This document shows, in pieces, positions 55,337 to 64,000 of a DNA stretch of 64,000 nt. The stretch lies in NCBI GenBank assembly GCA_037042185.1, contig JAXQJY010000033.1, positions 2,480,001 to 2,544,000 on the forward strand, read 5' to 3'. The notes beneath the pieces are model-generated. The model was not told the DNA's origin. It did not search any database and saw only the letters and a program-made list of their open reading frames with translations. Position 1 is the stretch's first letter. Each line of letters begins with the position of its first letter. The position numbers and the translations under genes are program-made. The stretch comes from Sordariomycetes sp. S80-01Y. Its lineage: Eukaryota > Ascomycota > Sordariomycetes.

Positions 55337-57034
55337 CTAGGCAACGGGCGCGTAGAAGCTGAACCTGCCCTTGGGATCGTACTTCTCCTTCAACCGTCTC
55401 AACTTGTCCTGACGCCACCTCTCCGGACCATACCATTCCTCCGGAGATTCATTCCCGTAGCCGTAGTTGACGTACGCATGCATGTGCTTACGGCCGCTAG
55501 CTCTGTGAAGAATGTCTCTAAGCCTGCTGCCCAGCTCCTTCGCCTGCCGGTCGCGCTCCACCCCGTCAGGCACATATGTGATCAGTGGCGCCGCGAGTAT
55601 GTTGTCTCCACGGTAGGCAAACGCTGTTGATTCCGTGTCGACTTGTCGGACACCCTGTGTGGCATAGCCCTCGAACATGAAGAGGGACATGTTGAAGGGC
55701 GAGTCTCCGCGGATCGCGGTGGCGTATGCGTCGTATGCGTGCTTTATCGCCGGGACGTTGTATGTGTCGAGATAGATTGGGAAGCGTGGGTTGACTAGGC
55801 CGGCTTTCTGGCAGGGCGGTGCGTCCAGGGAGATGCCGGTCCAGGCGCTGACGTCTAGGTAGTCGCCGGACTGAGGGTTGATGACTAGGGGTTTGATGTC
55901 GTGGAAGGGCTTGGTGTGTTTACTCTCGACCTGCTTCACACCTTCCTGGATGATGTAGAAGATGATGACGGGCTACTCCACGTTAGCTTTTATGTATAGC
56001 GGTCCTAAGGAGACATGACTGCTCACGTTTTCGGAGTCTAACTCAGGATCATTCAACCAATACGACCAGTTCACGACGTCAACATCCTGCTTGCCTTCTT
56101 TCACGAAATGCTTGTTTGCGGCCTTGTATACTTCCTCAATCTTGTCGCCGCTGAAAACCAGGGTCTCAATTGCCCAGTCGCGATGTTTGATGTCGTAGAC
56201 CTTGGAAGTCACCGAAGTGACAATGCCGAAGTTGTGACCGGCACCCTGCATAGCCCAGAAGAGGTCAGAGCCAGCGTCTATGGTCTCCAGCTCGCCGTTC
56301 GCCAGGACCACGTCCATAGAGACAAATTGATCGCTCATCAGCCCGTGGTGGCCTTGGAGCCATCCGTGGCCGCCACCGAGTGCTGGACCTAGATAACTGA
56401 CGCACTCGCAAGTGCCGGTGACTGATCACGTTAGGGGGGTCTCGTTTGTCAAAGGAGCGGTCTGCTTTGAAGAATATACCTGTCTGCTTCCCAGCTTCCC
56501 ACAGGGCATCCACCAACACCTTGGTATTCGTGCCTCCCCCGATTTTGGCGGTTTTCCCATTTTCGGAGACCTCAACACTACTAAGCTGTTCTAAGAAGAT
56601 TTCGATGCCACGATCCATCTTTCCGATCGTGGTGATCGCACCGTGGCGGCCATTATAAGCGAGGAAGGGGACATCTCGCTTGCTGGCGAACTTAACCTGC
56701 ACATTTTCAATACCTGAGACTGATAATTGCCTTCATTCTTGTTATGGGGCCTTACGGTTCGAGATACATCCTCGTCGGTGCCAGGAACCACGACGACATT
56801 GATATTGGGGAGCTCCAAGTTCGACCATCTCGTAGTCGCATCCGCAAACTCGTCCTCTCCTGGCCAGTACACCTTAGCTTCGGGAGACAGCGTCGCCTTC
56901 AAATCTTCAATATCGATGGCTCCCCGAGGACAAACCCCGCCGAGCAGATCCCGAGCCGTTGGCAGGTTCTCACAAGCAGACCTAATCGCCCATGCGGCTA
57001 CCGCCGTGACAACTTCCATCTTCAAGTGGCGCAT
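55337..57034 (-). CDS. FAD-linked oxidase, berberine-bridge-enzyme type (VAO family)
   Basis: Exons 57034-56756, 56696-56480, 56421-56027 and 55972-55337 give 508 aa; introns are 58, 57 and 53 nt, with phases consistent. The FAD-binding domain starts about residue 65 (RWSNLELPNINVVVVPGTDED). KRDVPFLAYNGRHGAITTIG carries the His expected for covalent FAD attachment, although the usual SGGHS is altered to NGRHG. TGTCECVSYLGPALGGGHGW holds a Cys in the place of the second covalent bond. Then come LANGELETIDAGSDLFWAMQGAGHNFGIVTS and the C-terminal BBE segment NYGYGNESPEEWYGPERWRQ followed by KEKYDPKGRFSFY. Such enzymes oxidise alcohols, amines or sugars, often in fungal secondary metabolism; the substrate is not predictable. 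The N terminus is only weakly hydrophobic, so secretion is uncertain; an alternative ATG lies at 57019. It is divergent from the rhodopsin-type gene. Confidence 0.9.
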
Positions 57035-57944
57035 ATAAGTGAATTGACTAGGAAGCTTTCAGAAAGATCAGATCAAAGGCGCTCGTCAGTTAGTAAGCAA
57101 GACAGCAACTTGTGGCGCCCTCATATCTACGACGGAGGCGGGGAAGCGGCACGTATCATGGCCGCGAAGGGATCAGATATGTTTCGGGCAGTATTCGATA
57201 TCTCTGCATGGTGATGATCCAGAAGGGGACCGAAAGAGCAGTCGGCGGTGAAATGCTGTGTGAGTGGCTGAGGCGTTGGGTGTGGGTGATGCGGGTTTCA
57301 CTGCATGTCTTGTAAATATTGGGTAGGGAGCGGGAAAGGCACGCGGGCATTTCGGATTTGATTCGTTCGCATAAGCATTCAAAGTCGCATGACGGCATCT
57401 TACGAATTGCTCGACACTTACTTTAACGAGTCGACCTACTGACACCGGAACCCAAGTCTCTTGGGAACCCCAGTGCCTTAGTCACTATCGAGCGCCATCG
57501 TTTGTTCACTTTGACGATACATGTTGCCCTCCTCCACTTCGAACTGCCGGCGCTATAGGAGAGCTCGGTACTGTGGTTGGTGGCGTCCCATGCGTCCCTA
57601 CTTTGACCGGCAGCATTCCTCACTAATGCCCGGCACATTCCAGTCGGCTCGGAATGCATGCGAGAGTCAACCCCAATTCCGGATGCAAGACCATGGATGG
57701 ATCTCGATTTTCTCGAATCTTCATTCACCTTGAATCGTCGCGGCCTAATTTGCTGCCTGCTAGGCGGATCATTGCCTTTGGCAACTGTGCTCTTGGATCT
57801 CCCATCCATCACTGTAGCTCACCACCTTAGTCCATGATCATGTAACACCTACGCACACAAAGGTGCCGCCTTGATAGTCGACAAAGTCCCACAGGGCTCG
57901 CCCAAAACCGGTCGGAAGTGACGGGGTCGTTCGGTCAAAACACG
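57035..57944. promoter_or_regulatory. Divergent promoter FAD oxidase / rhodopsin-type protein
   Basis: 910 bp between the two ATGs. Frames in it are short and overlap. I identified no specific binding site. The shared position suggests possible co-regulation (inference). Confidence 0.4.
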
Positions 57945-59334
57945 ATGGCATGGCCTTTGCCACGGGACACCGCAGCAGAGCAGGCTGCCAAAGCAGAAGA
58001 GGAGCTATTTCGGGATGTTACGATTGAAATCTGGACCTTATTTGCTTTCGGTGTTCTCGCCACAATTCTGAGGACGTACGCGCGCGTAAGGACCGTGAGC
58101 TTCAAGGGGCTCACAGCGGACGACTACTTGGTTTGGGTGGGCGTAGTGTTCTATGCTGCGCAGTCCGCCCTCGGCTGGAACATCGGATATGCCGCTCAAG
58201 GTCTGGCGAATAATGCGATGTCGGACGGGCAGAGGGCTGCGTTGTCCTCAGACGACCCCGAGTACACCGCAAGGTAAGCATGCGACTGGTGCTGCACTCG
58301 TTCCTTGTTGACAACCCCGATAGGGTGAAAGGGTCGAAGATTCAGATAGCAGGCTGGACGGTCTATTCTACTTTGATGTGGGCCTTGAAGCTATCCATGT
58401 TGGCGTTTTATGTGCGCCTGACAGATGGTCTTGGACGGAGCTATCGACGGCGTATCTGGGTTGGGATCATCTTGGTAATGGTCTCATTCATCGCATCAGT
58501 CCTGACCATTTTCCTCTCCTGCCGGCCTCTGAGCCGCTACTGGCAGATCAACCCAAATCCCGGGAGTAAGTCATCATGGACGAATATTCCCCACTCAAGC
58601 TGATAATCGACCTCCAGATTCCTGTCAAGCTGCCGTTTCTCGCCCGATTGTCATCGTGTGTTTTGCGGGAAACGTGTTGACTGACTTGTATTTGATCATG
58701 ATCCCATTGCCGATGTTGTGGAGGTCCTCATTGAAGACTGCGAAGAAGATTGCTTCGAGCTTCGTTCTTGGGGCGGGTGTGTTCGTCCTGGTGTGTGCTA
58801 CCGTGAAAAGCGTACTAGTTCTACTTGTGAGTCCGCATACCGTGATAAGCTCCGGCAGGAGAAATTGTCTGACATTATGTGCAGGACGACTCGAAAGGGG
58901 CGCAACTCGCAGGATCGTGGGGCATTCGTGAGGCGTTTACTGCAGTGATCGTCACCAACCTTCCGATGCTATTCTCTCTCCTCAGGTCAGCACTGCAGCC
59001 CCTAGTAGGCAGCGCTCTGAGCTCTTCGAACAAGGGCTCCCGGGAGACCCGCAGAAATATCAGGACTATCGGCGGCGGAGGCTCGAGCAGAGATCATCGC
59101 GGGCCGCCCAGCGCTAATCCACTGACTCGGAGCACCACTTTGAATCAAAGCGAGGAGCACATAATGAGCAGTCTGGGGTCACAGAACTTCAAGGCCTTTG
59201 CTGAGCCCTCTGGGCCGCGACATCACGAAGAGGGAATCATGGTCTCGAATCAGGTGGAGGTAACTTCAGAGCCCAGGACAGGCGACAGCCCTATAGAGGC
59301 AACAAAAATGCACTACGTGGATGAGTCATGGTAA
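57945..59334 (+). CDS. Fungal rhodopsin/SAT4-type seven-helix membrane protein
   Basis: Exons 57945-58273, 58324-58565, 58618-58826 and 58885-59334 give 409 aa; introns are 50, 52, 58 nt with consistent phases. The family pattern of the fungal rhodopsin (SAT4/PTH11-related) group is clear: IEIWTLFAFGVLATILRTYARVR with GLTADDYLVWVGVVFYAAQS, then AGWTVYSTLMWALKLSMLAFYVRL, VGIILVMVSFIASVLTIFLSCRP, CFAGNVLTDLYLIMIPLPML, ASSFVLGAGVFVLVCATVKS and WGIREAFTAVIVTNLPMLFSLL. The C-terminal 115 residues are cytosolic, Ser/Thr/Gly-rich. No CFEM domain or signal peptide is seen, so it is not a full PTH11-type receptor. Opsin-type retinal binding is not implied. Function is unknown; related proteins sit near metabolite clusters. 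Confidence 0.9.
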
Positions 59335-59915
59335 AAGAACAGAATGCTCCATATTCTTGCTGAACGAAACTTGTCAAGTAGCAATCGTAAGAACGACGTT
59401 CGTCCATCATGCCTGATCCAGGTAGCAAAATCTTGTGCGCGGGGATTAGTGCAATACAGGATACACATGTAACAGCCAAGGCCGTACTGAACTTGATTTA
59501 ATATTCTTAGAATGGATACAATATGGAGCTTGATTATCTCTGTTACTTATCAAGCCCTAGCCATGTACGATCAAATCCCTGCCCTTTGGTCTTAGTGGCG
59601 AACCAGGAGGAGCATGGATCATGCGATATGGGATCAGCTACTCCATAAACTTGCTCAAACCCGCGCGACCAAGACAACAGAAATCTCAGCCTCAAACAAC
59701 CTCACAGCGCTCTGATTGGGCGAAGACGACGGGCTTTTAGGAGAGACCGCCTGCTCCCAGATACATATGCACTTGTCGGCCTCCAGTGCCACAGATCTTC
59801 ATAACAACATTCCTGTCTTCAGGCGTCAGACTCCCGCCTCTCTTCTCTACCAGCGTCATCATCACATCTCGATTCCAAACAGACATACCGCGTAGAAACC
59901 TACAGGGTTTTCTCA
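59335..59915. other. Intergenic region upstream of the copper transporter
   Basis: 3' flank of the rhodopsin-type gene and promoter/leader of the Ctr gene. I identified no motif with confidence. Confidence 0.5.
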
Positions 59916-60668
59916 ATGGACCACAACACGATGGACCACGGCGATATGGACATGTCGCCCACCTCAACCTCCGGGGACGGCCCTATGGCCACAGGCGCCA
60001 TGGACGGGGGAGGCATGGACCACGGCGGCATGGGCAACGGATGCAAAATCTCCATGCTCATCAACTACAACACCATCGACTCCTGTTTCATCAGCGAGAA
60101 CTGGAAGATCTCATCCACCGGCATGTTTGCTGGCTCCATGATCGGCATCGTCCTGCTCGCCGTCCTGCTCGAGTTCCTCCGCCGCAGCGTCAAGGAGTTC
60201 GACAAGTACCTGGTGAAGCAGCACATCAGGAAGCACAGCGCTTCCTCTCCTGTTGCGGGATCAAGCGACGAGGCCAGCGGGAGCAAGAACGCTGCCATGT
60301 CCACGGTTGCTGCTGCTTCTGGGGTGCCGCCATTCAGACCAACCTTCTGGCAGCAAGCCATTCGCGCCATCTTGCACACATCTCAGTTCACCGTCGCATA
60401 CTTTATCATGCTTCTTGGTACGCATGCATTCTCCCTGGCGGGAGTACCTGACTAACATGGCGCAGCAATGTACTACAACGTCTACGTTCTCGTTAGCATC
60501 TTCTTGGGCATCCTTGTCGGCTCGTACGTCTTCCAGTATGAGACCATCGATCTCTCGTAAGTTCAACAGCTCGAAAGCGGATATCCTGGTACTTGTGCGG
60601 TGCTGACTGAGTTCTGTAGCCAGCACATGAATAGCGGTGGCAGGGAACCGACAGTTTGCTGCGGTTGA
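59916..60668 (+). CDS. Ctr family high-affinity copper transporter
   Basis: Exons 59916-60417, 60466-60556 and 60620-60668 flank introns of 48 and 63 nt and give 213 aa. The extracellular N terminus is Met/His-rich (MDHNTMDHGDMDM, then MDGGGMDHGGMGNGCK), as needed to gather Cu(I). TM1 is about FAGSMIGIVLLAVLLEFL. After a cytosolic loop of about 70 residues comes TM2, TSQFTVAYFIMLLAMYYNVY, with the pore motif M-x3-M (MLLAM). TM3 VLVSIFLGILVGSYVFQYE has the G-x3-G packing motif. The end is EPTVCCG, a Cys pair like that of other Ctr proteins. Intron 1 splits the Ala codon inside MLLAM, so the motif exists only after splicing. The protein works as a trimer in the plasma or vacuolar membrane. Expression is usually induced by copper lack, but I found no clear site. 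Confidence 0.94.
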
Positions 60669-63359
60669 GTCCCCGGGTCTCACAAGGACTGGTAAGACCA
60701 GGATTGATGGACCGAGAGTTCACCGTACCGTTGAGTCCGACGTGATACATAGTGTTTTATTGGCGCATTCTTCTCAACAAATGGAATCAGGTCCGACTAC
60801 CACGTCATGGGCGATATCTTGGGTCAGGCTGTACGTGACCGTGTTTATAGTTGCCCAGAAGTTGGTTGTCAGATGCGTGTAGCGAAGACACAGTCTTCAG
60901 CGAGTTTGGCCGGGACAGAATTCACCCCGCCGAGATCTGCGGTCGAACAACATTCTGATACCGGGCTATCGCCATGTGAAAAACTGATTGGGAGCGCGCA
61001 TTGCGGCTTGAGGAGGCAGCAGGTGAGCAAATTAGAGCTGGTTCCGCCAGGATGCAGCAGCGCCGGGCCTTGGCATCGTTCAGCCGTCGCTGTGGCCGTC
61101 GCTCGTGGTCAAGACGCCCGTACCCTTGGAGAGCAGCAGAGTCACATTCGTAGAATAGAATATCTCTACTCCGGCCGAGATATCTTCAATCCGGCTCGGT
61201 GATGTTAATTAAGCCCGGCCAGAAGCGGGCCTACTTGCCCAATATGGGTACCGGAGGGTCCGCTTCCTTCCGGGCCCCGGCATCCCGAACGGGGCAGATT
61301 ATGGATGAACTCATCTAAGATCGGCTACAGAAGCGAGGCAGCTAAAGTAAGCAATGGACTTTTATATGAGGGTTAAGTTAGCCTGAGGTGTTGATACATG
61401 CAGTGCTACAACATACGCGTTTGACTAACGCTTTGGACGAGGTCCAGGAGCTGGACCGTCAATAGAGGTGGGGGACACCATCTGAACAACACAGCTGCTC
61501 AAGTATTCATCTCTCTTCTCGGGCGCTAGAATATCTGGTATTAATTCCTGTCAGCCAGCCTTGTTACCGCATCCGAACATCTCCCCCAATGTACCCACTG
61601 TCATGAACGGAACCGCCACTCCTGAAATATCTCCCCTGATCTACTCCCGACTCGGCTCCTGGGCTCTCCCAAAGGCCTTGTTTGAATTAGAGCTAGAGCT
61701 AGAGCTCGGGTTCGAGCTTGATCGAGGCGTCACGTTGTCTGGCCTGGTATTCTCGCCATTTCCGGCAACCTCGGGAATCGTGGCATGTACCTACAACGCC
61801 ACGGTTAGAACCTGGCAAAATCTCGGATACGAGACTCGCAGCATACCGGTTCCGCGGGCGTTATCGGGGGAAAGTTATAGCCGTGCGGTTGTGAGCCAAG
61901 ATTGTCGGGTGTCGTCACCGCGACCCCGATCTCCTGAGGCGCAGGCTCGTTGGGAGCTGGAGTTGGGGGACTGTGGGTTCCGCCCTCTGTTTGACCCGGA
62001 CTTCACACCTCGGTCAGCTCTTGTTTCTTGGGAGAATTTTAGGATGCGGACTGTTCGTAATGAGGCTCGCGCAGATGTGGCCTGGGCTCGTTGCTAGAGC
62101 CCTCAGCCTGCTCATCATCGTGCTTGGAGCAGCAGCACCCCATAGCTGCTAGTAACGGAGATGAAGAATGGAAACAAAATATGATATCGGACGTAAGCAG
62201 AAAATCTTCGAGATATTTAATGTAGGAGAACCCTGGACCTTTTAGGAGACCAATTGTGAGTAATGTGAAGATGAGGATGATTGACTGACGACCGCCTCAC
62301 ATCCACGCACTCACAGATGAGGAACATGCCGCAGCCTACGGACTAGAATTACCCTATCACGTCTACAGTAATCAATTGAAGAGTCTAGGTGGCGGTCTAA
62401 GTCGTTAGAATGAGTGCAGGACAGGCTTGCCTGACTACTCGCGCCACTTGAGCACAAACAAACATCGAGCTTGCCACGCAATCGTGGCGCCTTGTCAAAC
62501 AACGACCCATAACGGTTCCCTGTATTTGCCTCCACTAATACAGAGGAGTCATTGATGATTCCATAGTCTTCCGGCTAAGCTTCAGTCGTACTTTCTCCAG
62601 TGCCATCGCTCTTCACAGACAAGGAAACTACAAGTCATCTCCCAGCTTTGTGATGGGGAAGATATACCAGTTCTTGAGTAAGTAAACTGCAGCTATGACT
62701 GAATATTATCTCATAATCACCGTCCATATTGCTCAAACCGTGTTGGAGGCATGCTTTTGCTCTCTACGGTCACTTTCACCGGTCGGCACTCGCGGTCTCT
62801 GGCTACTTTGACTTGTTCAGCTGGTTACAAGCAGGGGCTGGGACCTGCAAATGCCGTATCCAGGAATCTTCATCTCATTCAGCGCATTTGCATTTGCATT
62901 TTGAGCCTTTTCAATAAGAGCAATGACTTGCAGAAGTTCTGCTTCTTCAATAGGTTCAAACCTGGCGAACAACCACGGAGGAAGCACAAATGTCGCTGCC
63001 GCCTGTAGCGCTTGTATCATTAAGCTCTTTATTTGCGAGCTCTCATCTTTTTCTTTGAGGATTTGTATTGTCAGACTAGATGTGGCCAATGCCCGACGTC
63101 GTTGGTTGTGGCCTTTACCATCAACACAGCCTCATGCTAAGCGCCGGGGGCATCCACCTTCCCCCGCGCGACATCCAGATCAGCACTCAATTCAACACAT
63201 TAGACTCTTGGATAAACCACCACAGCTTCGCAGAACGACGTAAACTTTGGCTCGGCTCGCTCAATTTGAGAAGATTCAATCTCCAGACATGGTGTTAGGA
63301 CTAAGATCTCCCTCTATTCACTGACTTGCAGCTGACTCGATAAGACAGCAGGTAGAGTG
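60669..63359. other. 2.7 kb interval without a convincing gene
   Basis: Short frames only. The plus frame ending at 62097 includes a (TAGAGC)3 tract at 61688-61705 read as a Glu-Leu run and has no recognised domain. A minus frame at 62817-63089 encodes a helical-looking 90 residues but is isolated. GC-rich sequence around 61255-61295 contains CCGGCATCCCGAAC, also present at 31209-31222, which I take as chance. Confidence 0.45.
61688..61705. repeat. TAGAGC hexamer tandem repeat
   Basis: Three perfect tandem units in a region without a supported gene. Confidence 0.65.
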
Positions 63360-63629
63360 ATGTGCACCCTGTACTGGATTTTGTATACCTGCGGCCATAG
63401 GCATGAGGGCGAATTCGTGCAATGCGAAGAAAGGCGAGGAACCATAGTCCAGTGCGAGGACACGGAGGAAAAGACGAATCAAATATCCCATTGGTGTGCT
63501 GACTGTATGAGGCCTGCCACCGACGAAGAGATGGAGGAGATAAAAGGAACACACGAATCGACAGTCCAAAACCCAGAAAAGTACACATCATCTAAAAAGA
63601 CATCTCAGTTGACGAATATACGAGTGTAG
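63360..63629 (+). CDS. Small Cys-rich protein of the MCT...CGH type
   Basis: An 89-aa frame starts MCTLYWILYTCGHRHEG. The pattern of a short aromatic strand ending in Y-x-CGH, then single Cys (VQCEE, VQCED), then a C-x2-C pair (HWCADCMRP) recalls small, probably zinc-binding proteins that are numerous in filamentous fungi and mostly unannotated. The C-terminal third is acidic then Lys/Ser/Thr-rich. No signal peptide is present. A GTG codon lies just before the ATG, but the ATG at 63360 fits the family start. No intron is needed. The two genes nearest to it are the copper transporter and the partial gene at the right edge. The role is unknown. Confidence 0.6.
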   Translation: MCTLYWILYTCGHRHEGEFVQCEERRGTIVQCEDTEEKTNQISHWCADCMRPATDEEMEEIKGTHESTVQNPEKYTSSKKTSQLTNIRV

Positions 63630-63646
63630 TTACAGAATGTCCCAGC

Positions 63647-64000
63647 TCATAGCTCACTCTTCCCACTCTTTGACTTCTTCTCCAACGCATGGAGCTCCCG
63701 TGGCGTCCCGAAAGCGTCACAGCTAGCAAACTTCCAATAGCCTCCGTACCACATACCAACGATGTTCTTCAGCCCCCATTTGACTGGTGCGGGCATAGGC
63801 GGCCAGCTGGCCCACATGCCGTTCTCTGCCATACGATCCAGGTTCATGAGGAAGAAGGGGACAACGTCGGTCATGCCGGCTTTGGTGACGGTCCTCTTGC
63901 CCCAGGTCTTGAATACAGCTGCTGCTTGGCCTTCCTCAGGCGATCCCTGGGCTGGGGCGGAAGGGTGAGTGGAGAGGGAAGCTATAGTTTGGATTTCGTG
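63647..64000 (-). CDS. 3' end of an unidentified protein gene (partial at window edge)
   Basis: On the minus strand the frame is open from the window edge to a stop at 63647-63649, so only the last 117 codons are visible. The readable part includes EEGQAAAVFKTWGKRTVTKA, then TDVVPFFLMNLDRMAENGMW and GLKNIVGMWYGGYWKFASCD, and ends with a basic tail (ALEKKSKSGKSEL). The many aromatic residues and smooth composition look like real protein. I recognise no domain. It overlaps nothing and ends 17 bp from the stop of the small Cys-rich gene on the other strand, so the two are convergent. Confidence 0.6.
   Translation of the reverse strand, partial: HEIQTIASLSTHPSAPAQGSPEEGQAAAVFKTWGKRTVTKAGMTDVVPFFLMNLDRMAENGMWASWPPMPAPVKWGLKNIVGMWYGGYWKFASCDAFGTPRELHALEKKSKSGKSEL

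Noticed and set aside
61561-62097. 178-codon plus-strand frame with a Glu-Leu run
   Set aside because: It starts with TTG, the Glu-Leu run is just the TAGAGC repeat, and the rest lacks domain character. An ATG at 61603 exists but I cannot support a gene.
62817-63089. 90-codon helical-looking minus-strand frame
   Set aside because: It is isolated, and I could not find neighbouring exons with good splice sites or a family match.

Overview
The window is a gene-rich nuclear segment from a filamentous ascomycete, most likely a Sordariomycete; I cannot name genus or species from sequence alone. The signs are short GT-AG introns (mostly 45-110 nt) with CTAAC/CTGAC-like branch points, compact intergenic spaces, and families typical of filamentous fungi (Zn2Cys6 regulator, fungal rhodopsin-type membrane protein, DUF1275 protein, SulP permease, berberine-bridge-type oxidase). 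I see no recognisable transposon, LTR element or CRISPR array, and by eye no AT-rich RIP-damaged tract. Exon coordinates below come from hand-placed splice sites checked for frame; no transcript data were used.

Layout. Position 1-48 is the 5' half of a tRNA-Phe gene cut by the edge. Positions 0.4-2.1 kb carry Nej1/XLF (end joining). After a 3.8 kb gene-empty stretch, 5.8-7.9 kb holds a forkhead factor. Positions 10.3-14.6 kb hold cactin (splicing) and an unusual kinase-like protein. Then come a fungal orphan (16.5 kb), an S9 peptidase (18.3-20.3 kb), a shortened amine oxidase (21.3-22.4 kb), a sulfate permease (22.5-24.7 kb), an oxalate decarboxylase (27.7-29.2 kb) and a DUF1275 membrane protein (30.0-30.9 kb). 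The 33.6-49.8 kb part is a housekeeping block: an RCK2/Srk1-like MAPK-activated kinase, an orphan with a nucleotidyltransferase-like segment, proteasome RPN11, histone deacetylase RPD3 (divergent from RPN11), Pol III subunit RPC34, a cyclophilin with alternative mitochondrial and cytosolic starts, and epsin ENT3. At 51.1 kb is a MARVEL-type membrane protein whose frame stays open for 157 further codons beyond its TGA. Positions 53-60.7 kb look accessory: Zn2Cys6 regulator, secondary-metabolism-type FAD oxidase, fungal rhodopsin-type protein, Ctr copper transporter. The right end has a small Cys-rich protein gene and the 3' end of an unidentified gene.

The genes do not form one pathway. Themes are protein quality control and chromatin (RPN11, RPD3, cyclophilin), stress signalling (RCK2 type), inorganic transport (sulfate, copper) and oxalate breakdown. 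The most notable observations are the open frame past the MARVEL stop, the dual-start cyclophilin, a GC-AG intron in RPN11, an 18-nt terminal exon in cactin, a C17 run inside the forkhead coding sequence, an amine oxidase lacking much of its substrate domain, and a kinase-like protein with a degenerate nucleotide loop and HND in place of HRD.
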